Assembly (NCBI GenBank): GCA_947169005.1
Contig: CAMVOG010000093.1
Coordinates: 1-8,270, forward strand
DNA from: an uncultured Clostridia bacterium
GTDB lineage: Bacteria; Bacillota; Clostridia; Oscillospirales; Oscillospiraceae
Length of the DNA stretch: 8,270 nucleotides
Reading direction: 5' to 3'
The position numbers and the translations under genes were made by a program. Positions 1-5,514 of this stretch are shown one piece after another. A model generated the notes under the pieces. It did not search any database and was not told where the DNA came from. It worked only from the letters and a program-made list of their open reading frames with translations. Position 1 is the first letter of the stretch. Every line of letters begins with the position of its first letter.

Positions 1-339
1 ATCACCGTGTCCATGCTCTGGGGCACCGCAGACGACCTGGACCTGCACATGAACACCCCCGACGGCGGCCACATCTACTATGGCAACCGGGACGCGGGCG
101 GCGGCACGCTGGACGTGGATATGAACGCCCACGACATCGTGGCTTCCCCCATCGAGAATATCTATTTCCCGACCCCGGCGGACGGCCACTATAAGATCTA
201 CATCCGCGATTACCGCGACCGTACCGACGGCCAGAGCACCCACTACCTGGTACGCGTGGTCATCAACGGCCAGGAGCGCACCTTTGAGGGCGATATCGAC
301 GCCACCGGCACCGAGATCACCATCCTGGAGTTTGACTAT
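1..339 (+). repeat. Module copy 1 of the triplicated beta-rich domain
   Basis: Residues 1-113 of the visible protein, from ITVS to FDY. It carries DLDLHMN, GGGTLDVDMN and PIENIYF. It is as long as copy 2 and probably begins at or just before the window edge. Confidence 0.8.
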
Positions 340-1584
340 CTCGGCCCCGAGACCTCCAGCGAGCCTCCCGCGCCCACTGAGGAGAGCATGAACGCCCTTC
401 TGAACGCGGCGGGCGCGGGAGCGGGCGACATCACCGTGTCCCTGGCCTGGAACACCATCGACGATGTGGACCTGCACATCATCAACCCCGACGAGAGCCA
501 CATCTACTACAGCAACCGCAGCGCGGGCGGCGGCACCCTGGACGTTGACGCCAACGCGGGCAGCCAGCGCATCACCGACCCGGTGGAGAACATCTACTAC
601 GCGGCCCCCTCCAACGGCCACTACCGCGTGTACATCCACGAGTTCAGTGACCGCAGCGACGGCACCACCGAGTACATGGTCCGCGTGACCATCGGCGGCG
701 AGAGCCAGGTCTTCCGCGGCACCATCGACAGCACCGGCACGGATATCGAGATCATCGAATTCGACTACGGCGGAGCCACCGGCGGCCTGGGCGATTCCAC
801 CTTCGGCGGCCACAGCTACGCTTACTACGAGGGCTCCATGAGCTGGACCGAGGCCCGCGCCTACTGCCAGACCATGGGCGGCCACCTGGTCACCATTACC
901 TCCGCCGAGGAGCAGGCCTTCCTGGAAGCCACCTATCCCGGCACCCAGGGCTGGATCGGCTGCTACGGTGACGGAAGCACCTGGAACTGGGTCACAGGCG
1001 AGGCCTGGGGGTACACCAACTGGAATTCCGGCGAGCCCAACAACCAGCATGGCGACGAGTGGTTCGGCCACCTCTATTCCGGCATGCACTGGAACGATCT
1101 GAACAACGAGGATACGGGCCATTATCACAGCGGCTTCTACTGCGAGTGGGACACCATGAGCGATCTGAACGAGTCCACCCTCAATGAGAGCCTGGAGAAT
1201 GCGGGCGCCCTCTCCGGCGAGGTCACGATCTCCGTTGCCTGGGATTCTGAGGACGACATTGACCTGCACGTCTTCACGCCCAACGGCAACCGCATCTACT
1301 GGGGCGATACCGCCTGGGACGGCGGCGTGCTGGATGTGGACGCCAACAGCGACGAGGATGATCTGTCCACCAGCCCTGTGGAGAACATTTACTTTGCCGA
1401 GCCCATCAACGGCGAGTATTGGGTCTACATCATGTGCTATGAGGACAGAACGCCTGACCGCGATACCAACTACCTGGTGCGCGTGACCGTCGGCGAGGAC
1501 AGCCAGGTCTACCGCGGCACCATCAACGGGGACGACGAGGCCATTGAGATCGTCGGCTTCCAGTACAACGGCGCAAGTGATTGA
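1..1584 (+). CDS. Probable surface/secreted protein: three YfaP/DUF2135-like repeats with an embedded C-type lectin domain (5' partial)
   Basis: The frame is open from base 1, and the first visible residues (ITVSML) match the start of an internal repeat (ITVSLAW), so the true start lies outside the window. Of 527 visible residues, modules occupy about 1-113, 144-256 and 408-522. Each has a D-[LVI]-DLH motif, an [IY]YYG/S-N-like strand, G-G-x-LDVD-x-N, P-[IV]-ENIY, G-x-Y-x-[VI]-YI, and a closing F-[DQ]-Y. This pattern resembles the YfaP/DUF2135 beta-sandwich family. Residues about 268-384 form a C-type lectin-like domain: outer cysteines C289 and C381, WIG at 318-320, EPN at 345-347 and WND at 364-366, the usual Ca2+/sugar ligands. 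The likely role is extracellular carbohydrate or surface binding (inferred). No C-terminal sorting signal or membrane anchor is visible, so any anchor must be in the missing N-terminal part. Domain assignments are by eye; the lectin call is firmer than the DUF2135 call. Confidence 0.85.
   Translation: MTVSMLWGTADDLDLHMNTPDGGHIYYGNRDAGGGTLDVDMNAHDIVASPIENIYFPTPADGHYKIYIRDYRDRTDGQSTHYLVRVVINGQERTFEGDIDATGTEITILEFDYLGPETSSEPPAPTEESMNALLNAAGAGAGDITVSLAWNTIDDVDLHIINPDESHIYYSNRSAGGGTLDVDANAGSQRITDPVENIYYAAPSNGHYRVYIHEFSDRSDGTTEYMVRVTIGGESQVFRGTIDSTGTDIEIIEFDYGGATGGLGDSTFGGHSYAYYEGSMSWTEARAYCQTMGGHLVTITSAEEQAFLEATYPGTQGWIGCYGDGSTWNWVTGEAWGYTNWNSGEPNNQHGDEWFGHLYSGMHWNDLNNEDTGHYHSGFYCEWDTMSDLNESTLNESLENAGALSGEVTISVAWDSEDDIDLHVFTPNGNRIYWGDTAWDGGVLDVDANSDEDDLSTSPVENIYFAEPINGEYWVYIMCYEDRTPDRDTNYLVRVTVGEDSQVYRGTINGDDEAIEIVGFQYNGASD
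430..768 (+). repeat. Module copy 2 of the triplicated beta-rich domain
   Basis: Residues 144-256, from ITVSLAW to FDY. It carries DVDLHII, GGGTLDVDAN and PVENIYY. It is preceded by a linker (MNALLNAAGAGAGD) that resembles the one before copy 3 (LNESLENAGALSGE), so the repeated unit includes this short lead-in. Confidence 0.8.
802..1152 (+). other. C-type lectin-like domain coding segment
   Basis: Residues about 268-384. It has the family order: a YCQ-x-MGGHLVTI segment, WIG, EPN, WND and a closing FYCEW. The outer disulfide pair (C289, C381) is present. The usual inner pair is not complete: only C321 lies between them. EPN is the motif that favours mannose-type ligands in animal C-type lectins; whether that specificity holds here is unknown. 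Confidence 0.85.
1222..1566 (+). repeat. Module copy 3 of the triplicated beta-rich domain
   Basis: Residues 408-522, from VTISVAW to FQY. It carries DIDLHVF, GGVLDVDAN and PVENIYF. It is two residues longer than copies 1 and 2 and the most diverged: the YYGN-like strand reads IYWGD, and a cysteine appears in YIMCYEDR. It ends five residues before the stop codon. Confidence 0.8.
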
Positions 1585-1615
1585 TCCGTAAACCCACTCC
1601 TTGGGTATGCGCTCA

Positions 1616-1660
1616 CCCGGCCTGCTTTCCTTTGATGGAAAGCAGGCCGGGCTTTTTTTC
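1616..1660 (+). terminator. Intrinsic terminator of the lectin-repeat gene
   Basis: A perfect 15-bp stem pairs 1616-1630 with 1637-1651 around a 6-base loop (TTTGAT). A run of seven T follows at 1653-1659. It starts about 30 bases after the stop codon at 1582-1584. Confidence 0.95.
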
Positions 1661-1689
1661 TTGACATGGGGGCGCTAATGACGGATAAT
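1661..1689 (+). promoter_or_regulatory. SigA-type promoter of the HTH regulator gene
   Basis: TTGACA (1661-1666) and GATAAT (1684-1689) are separated by exactly 17 bases, matching consensus in 11 of 12 positions. The -35 box begins one base after the T run of the preceding terminator. The implied start site near 1696 gives a leader of about 25 bases. GGAGG at 1706-1710 lies 10 bases before the ATG at 1721. Confidence 0.85.
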
Positions 1690-1720
1690 AGACAAAAAGA
1701 GCAGCGGAGGATACTATCCC

Positions 1721-3142
1721 ATGTTTACGCAACGCTTTAATGAGCTGTTAGAGCTGCTTGGTCTGTCCGGCAGCAGCGAGCCTGCCCGCGTGCTGGGCTG
1801 TGACCGATCCTATATCAGCCGCCTGCGCTCGGGGGACCGGGTCCCCGCCCCGGGCTCCCGGGCGGGAAATCGCCTGTTGGCCGCCTTTTTTCAATACGCG
1901 GAGGAGGTTGGGGCTCTGCCGCAGGTCGCGGATCACTGCGGAGTGGAGCAGGTGACTGCCGATAGCCTGATCGCCTGGCTTTGGGAGGGCTGGCAGCCCC
2001 CGGAATCGGCCGGAAACACCGCGCCCGGCGCTCGCAAGCGGGACCCCGTCTCCGGCAAGCTGTTCGGAGAGCGGCTATCTGCCCTCATGGACCTGGCCGG
2101 GCTCACCAACGCCCGCCTGGCCCGCCTGGCCAACGTGGACGCCTCACTGCTGAGCCGATACCGCCGCGGTCTGCGCAGCCCCGAGCGGGGCAGGCGCATC
2201 GTGGAGGTGCTGGCGAACGTCCTGCTGGACCGCATCTGCGCCAAGGAGGGGCCGGAGGCTCTTTGCCTGCTGATGGGAGCAGAGGAGCTTGGCGAGCGGG
2301 AGCAGACCCTTGCGGAGCTGATGAACTGGCTTTTTGAGGACACGGGGAAAGAAAGCGGCCTCATCGAGGCATTCCTGTCGGATCTGCAGCGCTTTGATCC
2401 CCATGCCATACCCCCGCTGCTGTCGCCGGAACAGGTGCTGGAGCCTTCCCCCGAGGAGGGCTGCCCCTCTGCTTATTGGGGCCGGAAGGGCTTGCAGCAG
2501 GCGGTGCTGCGCTTTTTGTCCGAGGCCATCCGCGCCGGGGAAGGAGAGCTCTGGCTGTATTCCGATCAGCCTATGGGCTGGATGACGGAAGAGCCGGAAT
2601 TTGTCCTTCGCTGGCGATCCCTCATGGTGCTCTGTATCCGCCGGGGCATTCGCATCCGCATCATCCATAACGTGGACCGGGGCTTGAAGGAGCTGCTGGA
2701 CGCCATCCGGAGCTGGATGCCTCTGTATATGTCCGGCATGGTGGAGAGCTTTTACAGCCCGCGCCCCCGGGGCAGCCGTTTTTCCCATACGCTTTTCCTC
2801 TTTCCCGGGCGGGCGGCCATAAGCTGTACGTTCCCGGTTGGGCAGGAGGAAAAGGCCCGGTATCGATACGATACGGAGCCGGAGGAGCTGGAGGCTGCCG
2901 CCGCGTTTTATGCCGCCCTGCTGGATGAGGCAAGACCCCTCTTTCATGTTTCACCCTCGTTGGAGCCGGAGCCGGACGCCCGCGTTTTCTCTCCCCGCTC
3001 CGTCCCCGGCGTGGAGCTGGCGGTGGGGGAGCGGAGCGTTACCGTTACCCATCTGGAGCCGCCCCACCTCAGCTTTACCGTTACCCATCCGCTCATGCGG
3101 GAAGCCTTCGCTGCTTACATCGAGCGGGCGGAGCAGGAATAA
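1721..3142 (+). CDS. Transcriptional regulator with two tandem HTH modules and an unassigned C-terminal domain
   Basis: A 473-residue cytoplasmic protein, probably a DNA-binding regulator; its target is unknown. Two XRE/lambda-repressor-like HTH segments are visible: residues 21-42 (PARVLGCDRSYISRLRSG then DRVP) and 133-154 (LARLANVDASLLSRYRRG then LRSP). Each sits in a roughly 90-residue unit (about 2-91 and 115-209) that starts F-x-[QE]-R-[FL] and ends in a similar helix (LIAWLWEGW; LMNWLFEDTG), so the whole unit appears duplicated. Residues about 250-400 form a mixed alpha/beta domain with SAYWGRKGL, an IRIRIIHN strand at about 311-317, then a MPLYMSGMVESFY segment. I take this as a sensor or partner domain by inference; I cannot name the family. 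The ATG has a good Shine-Dalgarno site and its own strong promoter. No membrane segment is seen. It is bounded by terminators on both sides, so it is probably monocistronic. Confidence 0.88.
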   Translation: MFTQRFNELLELLGLSGSSEPARVLGCDRSYISRLRSGDRVPAPGSRAGNRLLAAFFQYAEEVGALPQVADHCGVEQVTADSLIAWLWEGWQPPESAGNTAPGARKRDPVSGKLFGERLSALMDLAGLTNARLARLANVDASLLSRYRRGLRSPERGRRIVEVLANVLLDRICAKEGPEALCLLMGAEELGEREQTLAELMNWLFEDTGKESGLIEAFLSDLQRFDPHAIPPLLSPEQVLEPSPEEGCPSAYWGRKGLQQAVLRFLSEAIRAGEGELWLYSDQPMGWMTEEPEFVLRWRSLMVLCIRRGIRIRIIHNVDRGLKELLDAIRSWMPLYMSGMVESFYSPRPRGSRFSHTLFLFPGRAAISCTFPVGQEEKARYRYDTEPEELEAAAAFYAALLDEARPLFHVSPSLEPEPDARVFSPRSVPGVELAVGERSVTVTHLEPPHLSFTVTHPLMREAFAAYIERAEQE

Positions 3143-3205
3143 AATCCCCATGCGCCGCAGGCCGCGCCAAGACGCATGAAGGTTTACAGCGCATGGGGAT
3201 TTTTT
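3141..3205 (+). terminator. Intrinsic terminator of the regulator gene, stem overlapping its stop codon
   Basis: A perfect 15-bp stem pairs 3141-3155 with 3189-3203 around a long 33-base loop. A T run spans 3200-3205. The left arm begins with the last two bases of the TAA stop codon (3140-3142). A-rich bases on the left side could let it also work on the minus strand, but no minus-strand gene ends here. Confidence 0.82.
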
Positions 3206-3291
3206 GCGCATCCGTTCCGGTTGCCCCGTCAGGGGCGAGGAACGGGCGCTCGAATCAAAATTTGCTGTGGAAGCGGAGCTTTCACAGTAAA
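3206..3291 (+). promoter_or_regulatory. Structured leader upstream of the lipoprotein gene (two hairpins)
   Basis: Hairpin A: CCGTTCC (3212-3218) pairs with GGAACGG (3239-3245), and inside it GCCCC (3223-3227) pairs with GGGGC (3232-3236) around GTCA. GCGC at 3206-3209 and 3246-3249 can extend the base. Hairpin B: 3261-3274 pairs with 3278-3291, giving 14 pairs including two G-U and a 3-base loop (GGA), and it ends eight bases before the Shine-Dalgarno GGGAG (3299-3303). I find no convincing promoter in this gap; TTGCTG at 3262 lacks a good -10. The pairing is seen in the sequence; a regulatory role is inferred. Confidence 0.45.
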
Positions 3292-3311
3292 CAGAAAAGG
3301 GAGCGATTTTG

Positions 3312-5372
3312 ATGAAGCATATCGGGAAAAGACGTGCCTTCCCCTTGATCGCGCTGCTGCTGGCTCTCTGCCTGCTGGCGGGCTGCGGCGGCCCGGCAAA
3401 GCCCACGGAGGGCGTGAACGCCGCGCCCACGGAGACCACCGATCAGCAAACGTCCGCCCCGGCCACGGAGCCGGAGCAGACCACGCCGGCCCCCACGGAG
3501 CCGGAGCCCGAACAGGAGCCGGAGCCCGAGGAGCCGGAGGAGCCCGCCCCCACGGAGACGGAGGAGCCCGCCCCCTCGGAGACGGAGGAGGAACTCACCA
3601 AGGAGGAGCTTCTTGGCTGCTGGGAGCTTTTCGCCTCCGAGGTGGAGGGGGACTATTTCGAGGCCGATCCCTCCATGTCGCGCACCTTCCTGACCCTGCG
3701 CGGGGAAGGGGAGGACTACGAGGTCAGGCTGAACACGGTCTACAGCGGCTGGGACGCGGGCGAGGAATACGGATGGTTTCCGTTGGAGGATAACCTGGAA
3801 GGGTGCCCGGGTTATATGTTCTACTTTGACGACGAATGGAACACCACGGAGTTCTATGAGCTTCTCAGCCTGGAGGATGGCGTACTGACAGTCGGCTACT
3901 CCTTTACCTATGAGGACGGGACCGGCGGCGTCTCCACGGAGTTTTACCGCCGGGTGGAGCCGGATGAGGAGGGACATGTCTGGCTGCCGCTGAGCCGGGA
4001 CGAGATCGCGGAGATGAACGAAAGCCTGAAATGGGCGGACAACGGCTTCTTTACCCATGCCTACGCCCGCCCGGAGGAGATCGACTGGTCTGAGGTCTGC
4101 TACAACGGGGCCGCCATCGGCGCCGAGCTGACGGACGAGCTGCGTGAGGCCTATGAGCAATACACCGGCTGGCCCGTGGAGCTGGACGTGGAGGTTGTCT
4201 ACAATGAGGACCTGGCCCGCTTTGCCGAGGAAAGGACGGGTGTGCCCTACGCCCTGGCCCGGAACCCGCTGCGGGATAGCTGGACCTATCTCTATGACTA
4301 CGACGTCTGCATTTTTGAGCATGGGGACACCAACGCCGTCTCCGTAATCTTTTACGGCGGCTATCGGGACGGGGACGACTATAAGCTCTGGTACACAGGC
4401 AACGACTTTCCCACCTACAGCTTCAACGTTGCCATGGAAATGACCTGCACGGTCCGGGACGGCAAGTGGACCTACTATTCCAACCTCCCGGTCAGCTATG
4501 CCCCCGCCACCACCCTGGCGGACGTGACCTTCTGCGAGACCCGCGAGGAGGCGGAGGCCCTGGGCGTCACGGACTTCATCGAGGTGGAGGAGCTGCCGGA
4601 GGACGAGCCCAACTGGACCTGGGCCGTGGTCACCTCCTGCCATGACGGGCTGCGCCTGAGCGTGGACCGCAATGATTACAGCTATGACAGCGAGGGCGAG
4701 ATGTATGCTTACCCCATCCGTCTGCCGCTGATCCATTTGGCGGACGCTTCCCTGGACCGGGGCGAGAGCGTGGCTGTCTGGGTCAACCTGGCCTGGTATC
4801 CCAATCTCCGCGTGGCCGCCGCCTGGGGGGACTATTTCGGAGAGCTGTATTTTGACGAGCATAACGGCCTCCACCTTTGGGACGAGAATGGCCGCCTTCC
4901 CGATTATATCCTGGGCCATGACGACGACGCCGAGGGCCGGGGCCCCAACTGCGGCTGGGAGGAGGAGCTGGCGAACTTCCTGGATGGGCACTGGGTCTAT
5001 TTCAATGAGGCCGGGGACGCCGTCAAGGCCGTTTTCAGCTTTTATCATTACCGCACCCTTGGCATCTCCATCGGGGAGAGATACTATGAGATCTATCTGA
5101 ACTACGATTCTCTGACCGGCGACGCCCCGGACCTGCTGGAAATGCAGAAATACTATGAGGATGATTGGTGGGGCGATGAGTTTGATTACCTGGGCGACTC
5201 CCTGGGGGATTATCAGATCAGCGCCGTCCAGCTCCCCAATGAGCAGCAGCTCACGCTGACCCAGGCCAACAACGGCGACGGCGTCCTGCCGCTGATCCTG
5301 GGTGAGCCCGGCGCGGGCTGGCAAACCCCCGTGGTCCTCCACCGCTACACCGGCGCTTTGCCCGAGGGGTAA
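3312..5372 (+). CDS. Large acidic lipoprotein with Pro/Glu/Thr-rich stalk, function unknown
   Basis: A 686-residue protein with a clear lipoprotein signal: positive start (KHIGKRR), hydrophobic core and lipobox LAGC with the lipidated cysteine at residue 25. It should sit on the outer face of the membrane. Residues about 29-95 are a low-complexity P/T/E stalk with 8-residue tandem units. Residues about 98-215 (LLGCWEL, EVEGDYFEAD, ending FYRRV) look like a lipocalin-like beta-barrel. Residues about 227-393 form a second region beginning LSRDEIAEMN, with HAYARPEEIDW and GDTNAVSVIF; I know this style from hypothetical Clostridia exported proteins but cannot name it. Residues about 559-686 (GHWVYFNEAGD, YYEIYLNY, LTQANNGDG) look like another lipocalin-like barrel. 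ATG at 3312 is preferred to TTG at 3309 because GGGAG at 3299-3303 is then 8 bases away rather than 5. No enzyme motif is seen. It is the only gene of its transcription unit in view. Confidence 0.88.
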   Translation: MKHIGKRRAFPLIALLLALCLLAGCGGPAKPTEGVNAAPTETTDQQTSAPATEPEQTTPAPTEPEPEQEPEPEEPEEPAPTETEEPAPSETEEELTKEELLGCWELFASEVEGDYFEADPSMSRTFLTLRGEGEDYEVRLNTVYSGWDAGEEYGWFPLEDNLEGCPGYMFYFDDEWNTTEFYELLSLEDGVLTVGYSFTYEDGTGGVSTEFYRRVEPDEEGHVWLPLSRDEIAEMNESLKWADNGFFTHAYARPEEIDWSEVCYNGAAIGAELTDELREAYEQYTGWPVELDVEVVYNEDLARFAEERTGVPYALARNPLRDSWTYLYDYDVCIFEHGDTNAVSVIFYGGYRDGDDYKLWYTGNDFPTYSFNVAMEMTCTVRDGKWTYYSNLPVSYAPATTLADVTFCETREEAEALGVTDFIEVEELPEDEPNWTWAVVTSCHDGLRLSVDRNDYSYDSEGEMYAYPIRLPLIHLADASLDRGESVAVWVNLAWYPNLRVAAAWGDYFGELYFDEHNGLHLWDENGRLPDYILGHDDDAEGRGPNCGWEEELANFLDGHWVYFNEAGDAVKAVFSFYHYRTLGISIGERYYEIYLNYDSLTGDAPDLLEMQKYYEDDWWGDEFDYLGDSLGDYQISAVQLPNEQQLTLTQANNGDGVLPLILGEPGAGWQTPVVLHRYTGALPEG
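3536..3583 (+). repeat. Two tandem copies of a 24-bp unit in the lipoprotein stalk
   Basis: Units 3536-3559 and 3560-3583 differ at one base and encode EEPAPTET and EEPAPSET. A partial third unit starts at 3584 (EEE). Related PTEPEPE and PATEPEQ motifs lie just upstream. Confidence 0.85.
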
Positions 5373-5407
5373 GGTTGAAACAAGTTCCACCTTTATTGAT
5401 TAAAGCC

Positions 5408-5440
5408 GTTTTCCTCGCCGCTTCGCGGCAAGCGGAAAAC
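5408..5440. repeat. GC-rich hairpin with two alternative folds
   Basis: GTTTTCC (5408-5414) pairs with GGAAAAC (5434-5440), enclosing GCCGC (5417-5421) paired with GCGGC (5425-5429). An alternative fold pairs CCGCTT (5418-5423) with AAGCGG (5430-5435). No T run follows on the plus strand, so it is not a typical terminator for the lipoprotein gene. Role unknown. Confidence 0.5.
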
Positions 5441-5442
5441 AT

Positions 5443-5482
5443 GGCATAATATGACTATTCCTTTTCATAGTCATATTATGCC
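5443..5482. repeat. Perfect 16-bp inverted repeat, AT-rich, upstream of the TPR-nuclease gene
   Basis: GGCATAATATGACTAT (5443-5458) is the exact reverse complement of 5467-5482, with an 8-base loop (TCCTTTTC). The AT-rich stem stands out from the GC-rich surroundings. Only TTT directly follows, with a TTTT a few bases later, so it could be a weak terminator for the lipoprotein gene. It also contains promoter-like hexamers, so an operator role is possible. Confidence 0.75.
5451..5479 (+). promoter_or_regulatory. Possible promoter of the TPR-nuclease gene inside the inverted repeat
   Basis: ATGACT (5451-5456; 4 of 6 to TTGACA) and TATTAT (5474-5479; 5 of 6 to TATAAT) are 17 bases apart. A start site near 5486 would give a short leader before the Shine-Dalgarno at 5496-5501. 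Because the region is an inverted repeat, the same hexamers also occur on the minus strand, which weakens the call. Confidence 0.3.
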
Positions 5483-5514
5483 TTTGAGCTTTTGCGGAAG
5501 GAATGGTCATAAAA

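Noticed and set aside
7..9. GTG at position 7 as the start of the lectin-repeat gene
   Set aside because: The sequence before it encodes IT, which continues the repeat motif ITVS seen at residue 144, so the gene runs in from upstream. There is also no room for a ribosome binding site.
2660..2700. A phospholipase D-type HxK motif in the regulator around RIIHNVDRGLKE
   Set aside because: The HxK(x)4D spacing is absent, and no second copy is present; there is no support for catalysis.
3262..3293. A promoter TTGCTG plus AGTAAA/TAAACA before the lipoprotein gene
   Set aside because: The -10 match is poor, and the bases are used in hairpin B; I could not support it.
3309..3311. TTG at 3309 as the start of the lipoprotein
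   Set aside because: The next codon is ATG at 3312, which has better spacing to GGGAG; the difference is one residue.
3176..3793. A 205-codon plus-strand frame starting in the regulator terminator
   Set aside because: It starts inside a hairpin, overlaps the lipoprotein gene in another frame, and its product is Gly/Arg/Ala-rich with no domain.
3282..5390. A 702-codon open frame on the minus strand, antisense to the lipoprotein gene
   Set aside because: Its product is low-complexity (repeats of LRLRGGG) where it mirrors the P/T/E stalk, and it has no recognisable domain. The plus-strand frame has a lipobox, a Shine-Dalgarno site and domain structure. It is open because of high GC and acidic codon use opposite it.
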